From Clostridiales bacterium (GTDB lineage: Bacteria; Bacillota; Clostridia; Saccharofermentanales; Saccharofermentanaceae): DNA of 11,190 bases. The position numbers were made by a program, and so were the translations under genes. Below, one piece after another: positions 1-7,110 of this stretch (its first letter is position 1; every line of letters begins with the position of its first letter). The stretch is from the NCBI GenBank assembly GCA_017612755.1, contig JAGAFH010000202.1, forward strand, positions 1 to 11,190. Direction: 5' to 3'. The notes beneath the pieces were generated by a model. It was not told the DNA's origin. It saw only the letters and a program-made list of their open reading frames with translations, and ran no database searches.

Positions 1-804
1 ACGGTTATTTCTGTTGATAACTCTTCTGTAAAGATCGTTAAGATCGGATGTAGCATAACGGCCACCGTCCAAGGGAACCATGGGACGGAGCTCGGGAGGA
101 AGAACGGGAAGTACATCAAGGATCATCCACTCAGGCTTATTGCCGGAGTTCTTGAATGCCTCAACAACCTCGAGTCTCTTGATGATACGAGCCTTCTTCT
201 GGCCGGAAGCCTCAGCTCTTGCTACATTGAGCTCTTCTGCAAGTGCGTCGATATCAACGTCCTGGAGAAGCTTCTTAACAGCCTCTGCACCCATTCTAGC
301 GTCGAATCCGCTCTTGCCGTATCTTGCAACATACTCTCTGTATCTTGCTTCATCGATAGTCTCACCCTTAACGAGATCTGTCTCGCCGGGATTGATAACG
401 ATATAAGATGCGAAATAGAGGACTCTCTCAAGGGTCTTGGGAGGTATGTCCAGAAGGGCGCTCATCCTGCTGGGGATGCCCCTGAAATACCAGATGTGGG
501 ATACGGGAGCTGCAAGCTCGATATGTCCCATCCTCTCACGACGTACGGTATTCTTTGTTACCTCAACGCCGCAGCGGTCACAGACCATACCCTTGTAACG
601 GATCTTCTTATACTTACCGCAGTGACACTCCCAGGACTTGATGGGTCCGAAGATCTTCTCACAGAAGAGACCGTCTGTCTCGGGCTTCTGTGTACGGTAA
701 TTTATAGTCTCGGGCTTCTTGACCTCACCTCTTGACCATCCCTTGATGACGTCGGGTGAAGCAAGCTTGATGCCGATAGATGTTAAATGATTTGAATCAT
801 ACAT
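1..804 (-). CDS. rpoC: RNA polymerase beta' subunit, N-terminal 268 residues (partial)
   Basis: This is the start of the catalytic beta' subunit of RNA polymerase. The reading frame is open to the left edge of the window, so the active-site part (the NADFDGD motif) and the rest of the roughly 1200-residue protein lie outside. The visible part shows the N-terminal zinc-binding domain with Cys60, Cys62, Cys75 and Cys78 (motif CHCGKYKK, then CDRCGVEVT). It continues through the clamp region to [14 protein letters not shown] and the segment [15 protein letters not shown] at residues 254-268, which is near-invariant in bacterial beta'. The ATG at 804-802 gives the usual start ([18 protein letters not shown]). 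A GGAAGGAG ribosome binding site sits at 824-817, 12 nt ahead of it. The 60-nt gap after rpoB shows no terminator, so the two genes should be co-transcribed, as in most bacteria. Identification rests on direct motif recognition and is not in doubt. Confidence 0.98.
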   Translation of the reverse strand, partial: MYDSNHLTSIGIKLASPDVIKGWSRGEVKKPETINYRTQKPETDGLFCEKIFGPIKSWECHCGKYKKIRYKGMVCDRCGVEVTKNTVRRERMGHIELAAPVSHIWYFRGIPSRMSALLDIPPKTLERVLYFASYIVINPGETDLVKGETIDEARYREYVARYGKSGFDARMGAEAVKKLLQDVDIDALAEELNVARAEASGQKKARIIKRLEVVEAFKNSGNKPEWMILDVLPVLPPELRPMVPLDGGRYATSDLNDLYRRVINRNNR

Positions 805-864
805 ATTGTTTGAAGTCTCCTTCCTTAAGACATGAATAAGAATTAAACGGTTACCGGGTCAGTA

Positions 865-3800
865 TCAGACATCGTCCTCTTCATCACCGAAATCATCATC
901 GAAGCCGTCGTCTTCCATGATCGTTCCGTCTTCATTCGCCTCGACGAAACCTGCATCAAGAATATCCTGCTGCGAAGGCTGTTCTTCGTCGAACTCACGT
1001 CTCTTTATGTCATCCATTTCAACCAGGTTATCGTCGTCAGAATCATCAGATGCCCTGTATTCCTTGTTGTCGTCCGTGTAGAGCGTAACATCAAGGGCAA
1101 GAGCCTTGAGCTCGCTGGTAAGAACGTTGAAGGACTCGGGGATACCGGAAGCAGGTACGTTCTTTCCTCTGATGATGGCATCATATGTCTTGGAACGTCC
1201 TTCGATATCATCCGACTTGACTGTAAGGATCTCCTGAAGGGTATGAGCCGCACCGTATGCCTCCAGGGCCCAGACCTCCATCTCTCCGAATCTCTGTCCA
1301 CCGAACTGTGCCTTACCTCCGAGAGGCTGCTGTGTAACGATGGAGTAAGGTCCGATAGATCTAGCGTGCATCTTGTCGTCAACAAGGTGGTGGAGCTTCA
1401 GGTAGTACATTACGCCGACTGTTACCCTGTTTTCGAAAGGCTCACCGGTACGTCCGTCGTAAAGGATCGTCTTACCGTCGCTGTCGATACCTGCAAGCTG
1501 GAATGCCTCTGCGATATCAGCCTCGTTAGCGCCGTCGAAAACGGGAGTAGCGATCTTCCAGTTGAGTGCCCTTGCAGCTCTTCCGAGGTGGACCTCAAGG
1601 AGCTGTCCGATGTTCATTCGGGAAGGAACGCCGAGAGGATTGAGCACGATGTCAAGTGTGGTACCGTCGGGAAGGAAAGGCATGTCCTCTTCAGGAAGGA
1701 TCCTTGAAACGACACCCTTGTTACCGTGACGGCCGGCCATCTTATCACCGACTGAAAGCTTTCTCTTCTGTGCTACGTAAACCCTTACCATCTGGTTTAC
1801 GGAATTCTTAAGGTTAGGATTTGTCTCCTTGGTGAAGATATCCACGTCAACAACGACACCGTACTCACCGTGGGGTACGTGGAGGGAAGTATCCCTTACT
1901 TCACGGGCGCGGTCACCGAAGATAGCGCGGTAGAGTCTCTCCTCTGCCGTAGGATCTGTCTCACCCTTAGGTGATACCTTACCTACAAGGATGTCTCCGG
2001 ATCTTACCTCGGCACCGATCCTGATGATACCGTTCTCGTCGAGATTAGCGATAGCATCCTCGGATACGTTGGGAACTTCTCTTGTGATCTCCTCTGCACC
2101 GAGCTTAGTATCACGTGCTTCGCACTCATACTCCTCGATGTGGATGGATGTATAAACGTCATCTCTTACGATACGCTCGTTAACAAGAACGGCGTCCTCG
2201 TAGTTATAACCTTCCCATGTGGTGAATCCGATAAGTACGTTCTTACCGAGAGCAAGCTCACCGTTATCGGTAGCGGGACCGTCAGCGATGATATCACCGG
2301 CCTTGACCTCCTCGCCGATAGCAACGATGGGGCGCTGGTTGATACATGTGCTCTGGTTGGATCTCTGGTACTTGGAGAGCTTGTATGTGTCCTTGACACC
2401 GTCTGCTCTTGTGATCTCGATCCTGTCAGCGGATACGAAGGATACTACACCGCCTTCGGATGCGACCTTACATACGCCGGAGTCCTTAGCTGCACGGTAC
2501 TCCATACCTGTTCCGATGATAGGTGCTTCAGGCTTGATAAGGGGTACTGCCTGACGCTGCATGTTGGAACCCATGAGGGCACGGTTAGCATCGTCGTTTC
2601 CGAGGAACGGAATAAGGCTCGTGGATACAGAGACCAGCTGCTTGGGCGAAACGTCCATGTAGTCGACCTCTGAAGGATCAAGTTGAAGGAACTGGTCCAG
2701 GTGACGGCAGATGATCTTCTTACTGATGAACTTGTTCTTCTCATCAAGGGGCTCGTTAGCCTGTGCGATGTTGTAAAGATCCTCTTCGTCAGCTGTCATG
2801 TATCTGATCTCATCGGATACGATGCCCTTCTTCTTGTCGTAGAGACGGTAGGGAGTCTCGATGAATCCGTACTTGTTTACTCTTGCATATGTAGCAAGGG
2901 AAGTGATAAGTCCGATGTTGGGACCTTCGGGGGTCTCGATAGGACACATTCTTCCGTAGTGTGAGGAGTGGATATCACGGACCTCGAAGGAAGCACGGTC
3001 TCTTGAAAGACCACCGGGACCAAGAGCTGAAAGTCTTCTCTTATGTGTAAGCTCGGCCAGGGGGTTCTGCTGGTCACCGAACTGTGAAAGCTGTGAAGAA
3101 CCGAAGAACTCACGGAAAGCTGCGCTCAAAGGTCTTGTGTTGACCAGGGAAGCGGCAGTGATCTTGTCAGACTCCTTATCGTCGATGCTGGCGATCCTCT
3201 CCCTGATATTCTTCTCGACACGGGCCATACCTGTTCTTACGGAATTCTGAAGAAGCTCACCTACGGAACGGATCCTTCTGTTACCGAGATGGTCGATATT
3301 GTCGATAGAACCGACGCCGTGACGGAGACCGATGAAGTAGGAGACCATAGCGTAGATATCATCTACAACCAGGTTCTTGGGCATAAGGTCTGCCTTCCTT
3401 GCATCAAGCTGGTACATAAGCTCGGATGCATACTCGGACTTCTTAAAGTTTGCACGGACTTCCTCAATGATCTCGCGGAGAACTGATACTCTTACGCGCT
3501 CGTTGATAGTCGTGTTACTGATGTCAAAATTCTTAAGATCCTTGGCTGCGAAACTTGCCCTGATGAACTTGTCGCAGTCAACTCTTCCGTTACCTACTAC
3601 CTTGTGGGGAACGTCAGAGATGGTGACTGTATCACCGATCTTCTTAATGGGGAAGATAAGGCATGTGCTGATGCCGGCATCTTCGATCTCCTTTGCGAGA
3701 TCGGCCGTAAACACAGTGCCCTTCTTGGCAAGGAGCTCACCGTCTTCCGTAACGACGTCCTCGGCAGCCTTGTGGCCGGCGATACGGGCGGAAAGACCAA

Positions 3801-4635
3801 GCTTCTTGTTGATCTTATAGATACCTACTCTTGCAAGGTCATATCTCTTGGGATCGAAGAAGAGACCGGAAAGGTGGTTTGCGGCAGCGTCTGCAGAAGC
3901 AGGATCGCCGGGACGTACCTTAGCATAGAAGCTTACAAGAGCATCTTCTCTTGTGCGGCAGCTGTCCTTTTCCATTGTGATGCGGAGGCCTTCCTCATCA
4001 CCGAATACTTCAAGGATCTCTTCATTAGTAGCAAGACCGAGAGCCCTGAGAAGGATCGTCAGGGGGAACTTTCTTGCACGGTCTACACGGACGCTGATAA
4101 CTCTGTTCTCGTCTTCTTCGAGCTCGAGCCATGCTCCGCGGTTGGGGATGATCTGTGATGTGTACTCCAGCTCATCTCTCTTGCCCTTTTCCGTTCCGAA
4201 GTAAGCTCCGGGAGAACGGACTATCTGGCTGATTATTACTCTTTCGGCACCGTTGATCACGAAGGTACCGTATTCTGTCATTATGGGGAAATCTCCGACA
4301 TAAGCTTCCTGATCTTTGCTCTCGCCTGTCTCTGTGTTTCTGAGACGGAGCTTGATCTTGAGAGGAGCGGCATAGTTGCTGTCCTTCTCACGGCATTCAT
4401 CAAGACTGCAGATCGGTTTGGTAGGATCGAACTCCTTATCCAAAAAATATACTTCCCAGATATTCTGTGAGTCTGTAACCGGAGAAATATCCTGGAAAAT
4501 CTGCTGAATACCCTCATCAAGGAACCAGTTATATGAATTCTTCTGGATTTCGATGAGATTAGGTACTTCGATTACCTCGTTGATACGAGAATAGGACATA
4601 CGCTCTGTCTTGCCCTGTTTGACGGAATGCACCAT
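865..4635 (-). CDS. rpoB: RNA polymerase beta subunit (RpoB)
   Basis: This is the beta subunit of RNA polymerase, forming one pincer of the enzyme, part of the active site and the rifampicin pocket. It has 1256 residues from the ATG at 4635. That start is preferred over a TTG two codons upstream (4641) because AGAGGTG at 4650-4644 lies 8 nt from the ATG but only 2 nt from the TTG, and because relatives start MVH. Landmarks are: the rifampicin region at about 512-538 ([18 protein letters not shown], then THKRRLSAL); [14 protein letters not shown]; the active-site loop [12 protein letters not shown] at 963-974; and [20 protein letters not shown] from 1103. The usual rifampicin-resistance positions (E. 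coli D516, H526, S531; here D521, H531, S536) carry sensitive-type residues. The position of E. coli M515 is Gly520. The C terminus (1187-1256) is a strongly acidic tail with 31 Asp/Glu in 70 residues. The frame is intact, and rpoC follows after 60 nt. Confidence 0.98.
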   Translation of the reverse strand: MVHSVKQGKTERMSYSRINEVIEVPNLIEIQKNSYNWFLDEGIQQIFQDISPVTDSQNIWEVYFLDKEFDPTKPICSLDECREKDSNYAAPLKIKLRLRNTETGESKDQEAYVGDFPIMTEYGTFVINGAERVIISQIVRSPGAYFGTEKGKRDELEYTSQIIPNRGAWLELEEDENRVISVRVDRARKFPLTILLRALGLATNEEILEVFGDEEGLRITMEKDSCRTREDALVSFYAKVRPGDPASADAAANHLSGLFFDPKRYDLARVGIYKINKKLGLSARIAGHKAAEDVVTEDGELLAKKGTVFTADLAKEIEDAGISTCLIFPIKKIGDTVTISDVPHKVVGNGRVDCDKFIRASFAAKDLKNFDISNTTINERVRVSVLREIIEEVRANFKKSEYASELMYQLDARKADLMPKNLVVDDIYAMVSYFIGLRHGVGSIDNIDHLGNRRIRSVGELLQNSVRTGMARVEKNIRERIASIDDKESDKITAASLVNTRPLSAAFREFFGSSQLSQFGDQQNPLAELTHKRRLSALGPGGLSRDRASFEVRDIHSSHYGRMCPIETPEGPNIGLITSLATYARVNKYGFIETPYRLYDKKKGIVSDEIRYMTADEEDLYNIAQANEPLDEKNKFISKKIICRHLDQFLQLDPSEVDYMDVSPKQLVSVSTSLIPFLGNDDANRALMGSNMQRQAVPLIKPEAPIIGTGMEYRAAKDSGVCKVASEGGVVSFVSADRIEITRADGVKDTYKLSKYQRSNQSTCINQRPIVAIGEEVKAGDIIADGPATDNGELALGKNVLIGFTTWEGYNYEDAVLVNERIVRDDVYTSIHIEEYECEARDTKLGAEEITREVPNVSEDAIANLDENGIIRIGAEVRSGDILVGKVSPKGETDPTAEERLYRAIFGDRAREVRDTSLHVPHGEYGVVVDVDIFTKETNPNLKNSVNQMVRVYVAQKRKLSVGDKMAGRHGNKGVVSRILPEEDMPFLPDGTTLDIVLNPLGVPSRMNIGQLLEVHLGRAARALNWKIATPVFDGANEADIAEAFQLAGIDSDGKTILYDGRTGEPFENRVTVGVMYYLKLHHLVDDKMHARSIGPYSIVTQQPLGGKAQFGGQRFGEMEVWALEAYGAAHTLQEILTVKSDDIEGRSKTYDAIIRGKNVPASGIPESFNVLTSELKALALDVTLYTDDNKEYRASDDSDDDNLVEMDDIKRREFDEEQPSQQDILDAGFVEANEDGTIMEDDGFDDDFGDEEDDV

Positions 4636-4660
4636 TATCAAATCACCTCTTGAACATGCT

Positions 4661-4678
4661 TCAGAACTCCCGTTCTGA
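4661..4678 (-). promoter_or_regulatory. Small hairpin with GNRA-type loop in the rpoB leader
   Basis: On the minus strand TCAGAAC (4678-4672) pairs perfectly with GTTCTGA (4667-4661) around a GGGA tetraloop, which fits the GNRA family. With one bulged A the stem could gain two more pairs. It ends about 10 nt before the AGAGGTG ribosome binding site of rpoB. No T-run follows, so it is not a terminator. It could protect the leader, set a processing site or tune translation. The structure is visible; any function is inference. Confidence 0.4.
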
Positions 4679-4692
4679 GCGACCTTTTACCT

Positions 4693-4728
4693 AAAACGGA
4701 CGTGCGATATATCACAAAACTCCGTTTT
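4693..4728. repeat. 8-bp perfect inverted repeat around the second rpoB promoter's -10
   Basis: AAAACGGA (4693-4700) and TCCGTTTT (4721-4728) form a perfect inverted repeat with a 20-nt spacer. One arm falls at the predicted start site of the second candidate promoter. The other directly follows its -35, so the pair brackets its -10. As DNA this could be an operator for a dimeric regulator. In a transcript from the upstream promoter it could form an 8-bp stem. Neither use is proven; an 8-bp repeat may also arise by chance. Confidence 0.35.
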
Positions 4729-4734
4729 CGTCAA
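4706..4734 (-). promoter_or_regulatory. Candidate second rpoB promoter (P2) with extended -10
   Basis: On the minus strand TTGACG (4734-4729, 5 of 6 consensus) is followed by a 17-nt spacer and TATATC (4711-4706, 4 of 6). The -10 is preceded by TGA, giving the TGn extended -10 that compensates for a weaker hexamer. The expected start is near 4699, giving a leader of about 64 nt before the rpoB ATG. It is weaker than the upstream promoter and partly covered by an inverted repeat, so it may be the regulated one of the pair, or not be used. Confidence 0.45.
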
Positions 4735-4779
4735 GTGCGACGGGCAAAGACACCCATGCACAATACGACGCATTAAAAG

Positions 4780-4808
4780 ATTATACGCAGGTCGTCAAGG
4801 GTTGTCAA
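4780..4808 (-). promoter_or_regulatory. Consensus housekeeping-sigma promoter for rpoBC (P1)
   Basis: On the minus strand TTGACA (4808-4803) and TATAAT (4785-4780) are separated by exactly 17 nt. All 12 hexamer positions and the spacing match the sigma-A/sigma-70 consensus. The expected start is near 4773, leaving a leader of about 138 nt before the rpoB ATG. The -35 begins 1 nt after the T-run of the preceding terminator, so that T-run could also act as an AT-rich upstream element. Position and strength fit the main promoter of the rpoB-rpoC operon. Confidence 0.85.
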
Positions 4809-4809
4809 C

Positions 4810-4841
4810 AAAAAAATTCCCTTCAGAAAAGAAGGGAATTT
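4810..4841 (-). terminator. Intrinsic terminator after the foldase-like gene
   Basis: On the minus strand an 11-bp perfect stem (4841-4831 pairing with 4824-4814, core ATTCCCTTC/GAAGGGAAT) has a 6-nt loop (TTTTCT). It runs into seven T residues (4816-4810), three of which also pair in the base of the stem. It lies 30 nt after the stop codon of the gene at 4871. It should end transcripts of the gatAB-containing block and insulate rpoBC. Confidence 0.92.
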
Positions 4842-4870
4842 CTGTTCTTGTCATTAGATATAACCATTTA

Positions 4871-6400
4871 TTACTTTGAGATCATCCTCATGAAATCGTA
4901 AGCTACAGCGTAGCTGGGATCGTTGACCATGATCTGCTGGGACCAGGCATTTACCATAGTGGTAACGATCTGGTTCCTTGCTGTGTACATCCACATGGGA
5001 ACGCTGTTCTCGAAGTAGTATACCGTAACTCTGCTTCCGTCATCAGAAACCTGGACGAATGTGTCGCCGTGAACTCTGGACTCATCGAAGAGCCATGCGC
5101 CGAGAGCGATCTGGGAATCTGTAAGAGGATTCATGTCGGAAGATTCATAGTTGGAAGCTGCGACACCGTCTACGTAACCGCCGGAAACGATCTCGCCCGT
5201 GTTGTCGGAATTCTGCTTAACAAGTGTTGCAAAAGCAAGGGAATCGGATGTAGCCTGAGCTGCCAGCTGGTTAGCCTCTGCTTCCATCTCTGCTCTTCCG
5301 TTAAGAAGATCTGCCTCAGTAGGATCGCTGAGTTCATTTGCGGGATTGTAGAGTGTAAGTGTTCTGTAAGTAACTGTAGCCTCGTCGTTTGTATATCTGT
5401 CAACAAGGTAGACTACGAATACGCCTGTTCCTGCATCGAGGATGGTGGAATCACCGGGCTCGGCTGTCTCGAAGGCGAAGTCTGTAAGACCGTCAACGAT
5501 CATATCCGTATTTGCGGATGTGTAGGAAGTAGCCAGTGTGGGATCGTATGTCTCATCATTGAAGCCGTAGAGCTCTGCATCTTCCTCACTGATCTGGGAA
5601 ACAACAGCTGCCTTGAAGGACTCGGAATCAGTAGTGGCATTGATGACTGCCTGGGCCTTGTTCTGGGCCTCGGTAAGATCGTAGTTACCCTCTTCGTCAG
5701 GTGTGCCTGCGAAGTAGTAATAGTTAAAGTCTACTCTTAAGTAAGCCATGGGATCCTCATCATAAGCTGCCTGGATGTCTTCCTCGGAAGCCGTGAAAAG
5801 GAACTGTCTTACATAGTTCTCATATTCCTGTGTGAGAGTCTGGCGCTCAACGCACTCCCTGAACTCGAATGTTGTCATTCCCCTTCCGTAGAGTGCCTGC
5901 AGGTACTGCTCAGCTGTAGGATAACCATACATGGTTGCCGTATCTCTCAGGGAGTCAACAGTAAGGTCGGCATATCTCCCGGCACCTGAATACTGGAGAT
6001 AACCGTTCTCCTCAGCTGCCTTGTTTACCATAACGCTGTTAAGGATCTCCTGGGCTGCCTGATCCATGACAAGCATATAATATGTCTTGCCTGTCTCCTC
6101 ATCGAAGACCTCATCAAGCTGGTCCTGATCTGTGATCATTCCATATCCGTAGAAAGTATTGAGTACCTGATAGTAATGGTAGTTAGCTTCTACTACTGAG
6201 ATCTTCTCGATAGTAGTAGTAACGCCCTCGGGTGAAGTCTCGGTGATCTTGATACCTGTGGCCACCTTCTGGATGACACCGGAGATATATACAAAGAATC
6301 CTATAATAATAAGGATAATAAGTACGATGAAGGCTGTCATTATAGCCTTGCTTCTCTTGGAAGCCTTTATTCCCTCATTGACCTTTTTCTTTCCTGCCAT
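4871..6400 (-). CDS. Membrane-anchored SurA/PrsA-like protein with degenerate parvulin domains
   Basis: This 509-residue protein probably acts outside the membrane as a chaperone or foldase-like factor. A Lys/Arg-rich N terminus (residues 4-18) is followed by one hydrophobic helix (about 19-43) without a lipobox Cys, so it is a single-pass anchor with its bulk outside. Residues about 60-215 resemble the helical SurA N-terminal chaperone region. Two segments then follow the order of a parvulin domain. One is about 223-335 (strand RVDFNYYYF, ending AFETAEPGDSTI and VFVVYLVDR). The other is 343-464 (strand VTYRTLTLY, then NSD and a GG pair at 407-408). Neither opening strand has the catalytic His, so isomerase activity is doubtful. 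The ATG at 6400 is preferred over TTG at 6436 because the KKK-rich start and a GGCAGG site at 6417-6412 fit it. It lies 50 nt after the HAD gene and a terminator follows. The anchor is clear; the domain assignment is a pattern judgement. Confidence 0.75.
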   Translation of the reverse strand: MAGKKKVNEGIKASKRSKAIMTAFIVLIILIIIGFFVYISGVIQKVATGIKITETSPEGVTTTIEKISVVEANYHYYQVLNTFYGYGMITDQDQLDEVFDEETGKTYYMLVMDQAAQEILNSVMVNKAAEENGYLQYSGAGRYADLTVDSLRDTATMYGYPTAEQYLQALYGRGMTTFEFRECVERQTLTQEYENYVRQFLFTASEEDIQAAYDEDPMAYLRVDFNYYYFAGTPDEEGNYDLTEAQNKAQAVINATTDSESFKAAVVSQISEEDAELYGFNDETYDPTLATSYTSANTDMIVDGLTDFAFETAEPGDSTILDAGTGVFVVYLVDRYTNDEATVTYRTLTLYNPANELSDPTEADLLNGRAEMEAEANQLAAQATSDSLAFATLVKQNSDNTGEIVSGGYVDGVAASNYESSDMNPLTDSQIALGAWLFDESRVHGDTFVQVSDDGSRVTVYYFENSVPMWMYTARNQIVTTMVNAWSQQIMVNDPSYAVAYDFMRMISK

Positions 6401-6449
6401 AACAAAATAAACCTGCCTTTTAACATATGTGCCCAAAAAAGCACGTTAT

Positions 6450-6478
6450 ATTATAATTCCCACTCATTAATAATGCAA
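6450..6478 (-). promoter_or_regulatory. Candidate internal promoter ahead of the foldase-like gene
   Basis: On the minus strand TTGCAT (6478-6473) and a perfect TATAAT (6455-6450) are separated by 17 nt. They overlap the last codons and stop of the HAD gene. The expected start near 6443 gives a leader of about 43 nt to the ATG at 6400. The -35 matches only 3 of 6 positions, so its strength depends on the -10. It would let the foldase-like gene be expressed apart from the genes upstream. Confidence 0.45.
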
Positions 6479-7110
6479 GGAATGTCTTTCAGGGAACTTA
6501 TAAGCCATTCGTTTTTTCCCAGAGAACCCTTATCTACAGGCATCTTCGTCCAGTCCACCAGGGCAAAGCCCGCTCCGGCATTTCTTGCGCACAGAAGATC
6601 CGGCACCGCATCTCCCACGTAAAGGATACGGGAAGGGACCGTTCCCGCCTTCCGGGCCGCAACCTCCAGGGGCTGCGGGTCAGGCTTATGTCTCTCTGAA
6701 TCTTCTTTGAATACGAAAGCGTCGAAGATATCACCTATGCCCTTAAGATCCACGGTAGTCATACAGGACACCTTCCTCTTGGAAGTCATTATCCCCTGCT
6801 TTATGCCCAGGCTCCTGATATATCCCAGGTCTTCTTCTATCCCGGGGAAAAGATCTATGGCATCCTCCTTCAGCATCTTCTCGTTAAATCCGAGATAAGC
6901 ATCCGTAAGGGTCCTCATCATCTCTTCGCCGTGCATGGCAAAGGTATCCTCCAAAGGCCTTCCGATATAATACATAAAGTCATCATCGGTCCTGTCGCAG
7001 TGACCGAATACGCTCTCATAAGCCAGATGGAAACACTTCAGTATAATGGGGATCGAATCAGCCAGTGTGCCGTCAAAATCATAAAAGACAGCATCAAACC
7101 TGCTCATCAT
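6451..7110 (-). CDS. HAD-superfamily phosphatase, Gph/PpaX-like (subfamily IA)
   Basis: This is a 219-residue hydrolase of the haloacid dehalogenase superfamily, probably cytoplasmic, removing phosphate from a small metabolite or pyrophosphate. All four motifs are present. Motif I is DFDGTLADS with nucleophile Asp11 and acid/base Asp13. Motif II is GIMTSKRK with Thr109. Motif III is Lys142 in HKPDPQPL. Motif IV is VGDAVPDLLCARNAG with Asp167 and Asp171. Residues about 18-88 form the helical C1 cap typical of phosphoglycolate phosphatase and PpaX. Motif sequence alone cannot decide the substrate. The gene overlaps the end of the upstream CBS-transporter gene by 17 nt, indicating translational coupling. 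Two adjacent ATGs (7110 and 7107) are possible starts; AAGGA in the overlapped gene lies 5 nt before the first and 8 nt before the second, so the second may be the real one. Confidence 0.88.
   Translation of the reverse strand: MMSRFDAVFYDFDGTLADSIPIILKCFHLAYESVFGHCDRTDDDFMYYIGRPLEDTFAMHGEEMMRTLTDAYLGFNEKMLKEDAIDLFPGIEEDLGYIRSLGIKQGIMTSKRKVSCMTTVDLKGIGDIFDAFVFKEDSERHKPDPQPLEVAARKAGTVPSRILYVGDAVPDLLCARNAGAGFALVDWTKMPVDKGSLGKNEWLISSLKDIPCIINEWEL

Noticed and set aside
3604..4158. A 184-codon open frame on the plus strand opposite rpoB, with several other long plus-strand frames at 2140-2673, 5069-5740 and 8475-8969
   Set aside because: All lie opposite well-identified conserved genes. Their translations are rich in Ser, Leu and Cys with no recognisable motif, as expected from reading the complement of codon-biased genes.
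4636..4641. TTG at 4641 as the start of rpoB
   Set aside because: It is only 2 nt from the ribosome binding site and adds two residues not found in relatives; the ATG at 4635 has proper spacing.
4786..4797. The second TTGACG at 4797-4792 as an alternative -35 for the TATAAT at 4785-4780
   Set aside because: Only 6 nt separate it from the TATAAT, far too short for sigma-70 type recognition; the upstream TTGACA has exact 17-nt spacing.
6401..6436. TTG at 6436 as the start of the foldase-like gene
   Set aside because: The 12 extra residues include the ribosome binding site region of the ATG at 6400 and do not resemble a normal N terminus. The Lys-rich start at 6400 fits a membrane anchor.
6429..6444. 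GTGC...GCAC inverted repeat around a T-run at the HAD/foldase junction, considered as a terminator
   Set aside because: The stem is only 4 bp and the T residues are in the loop, not after the stem. It does not have the form of an intrinsic terminator.
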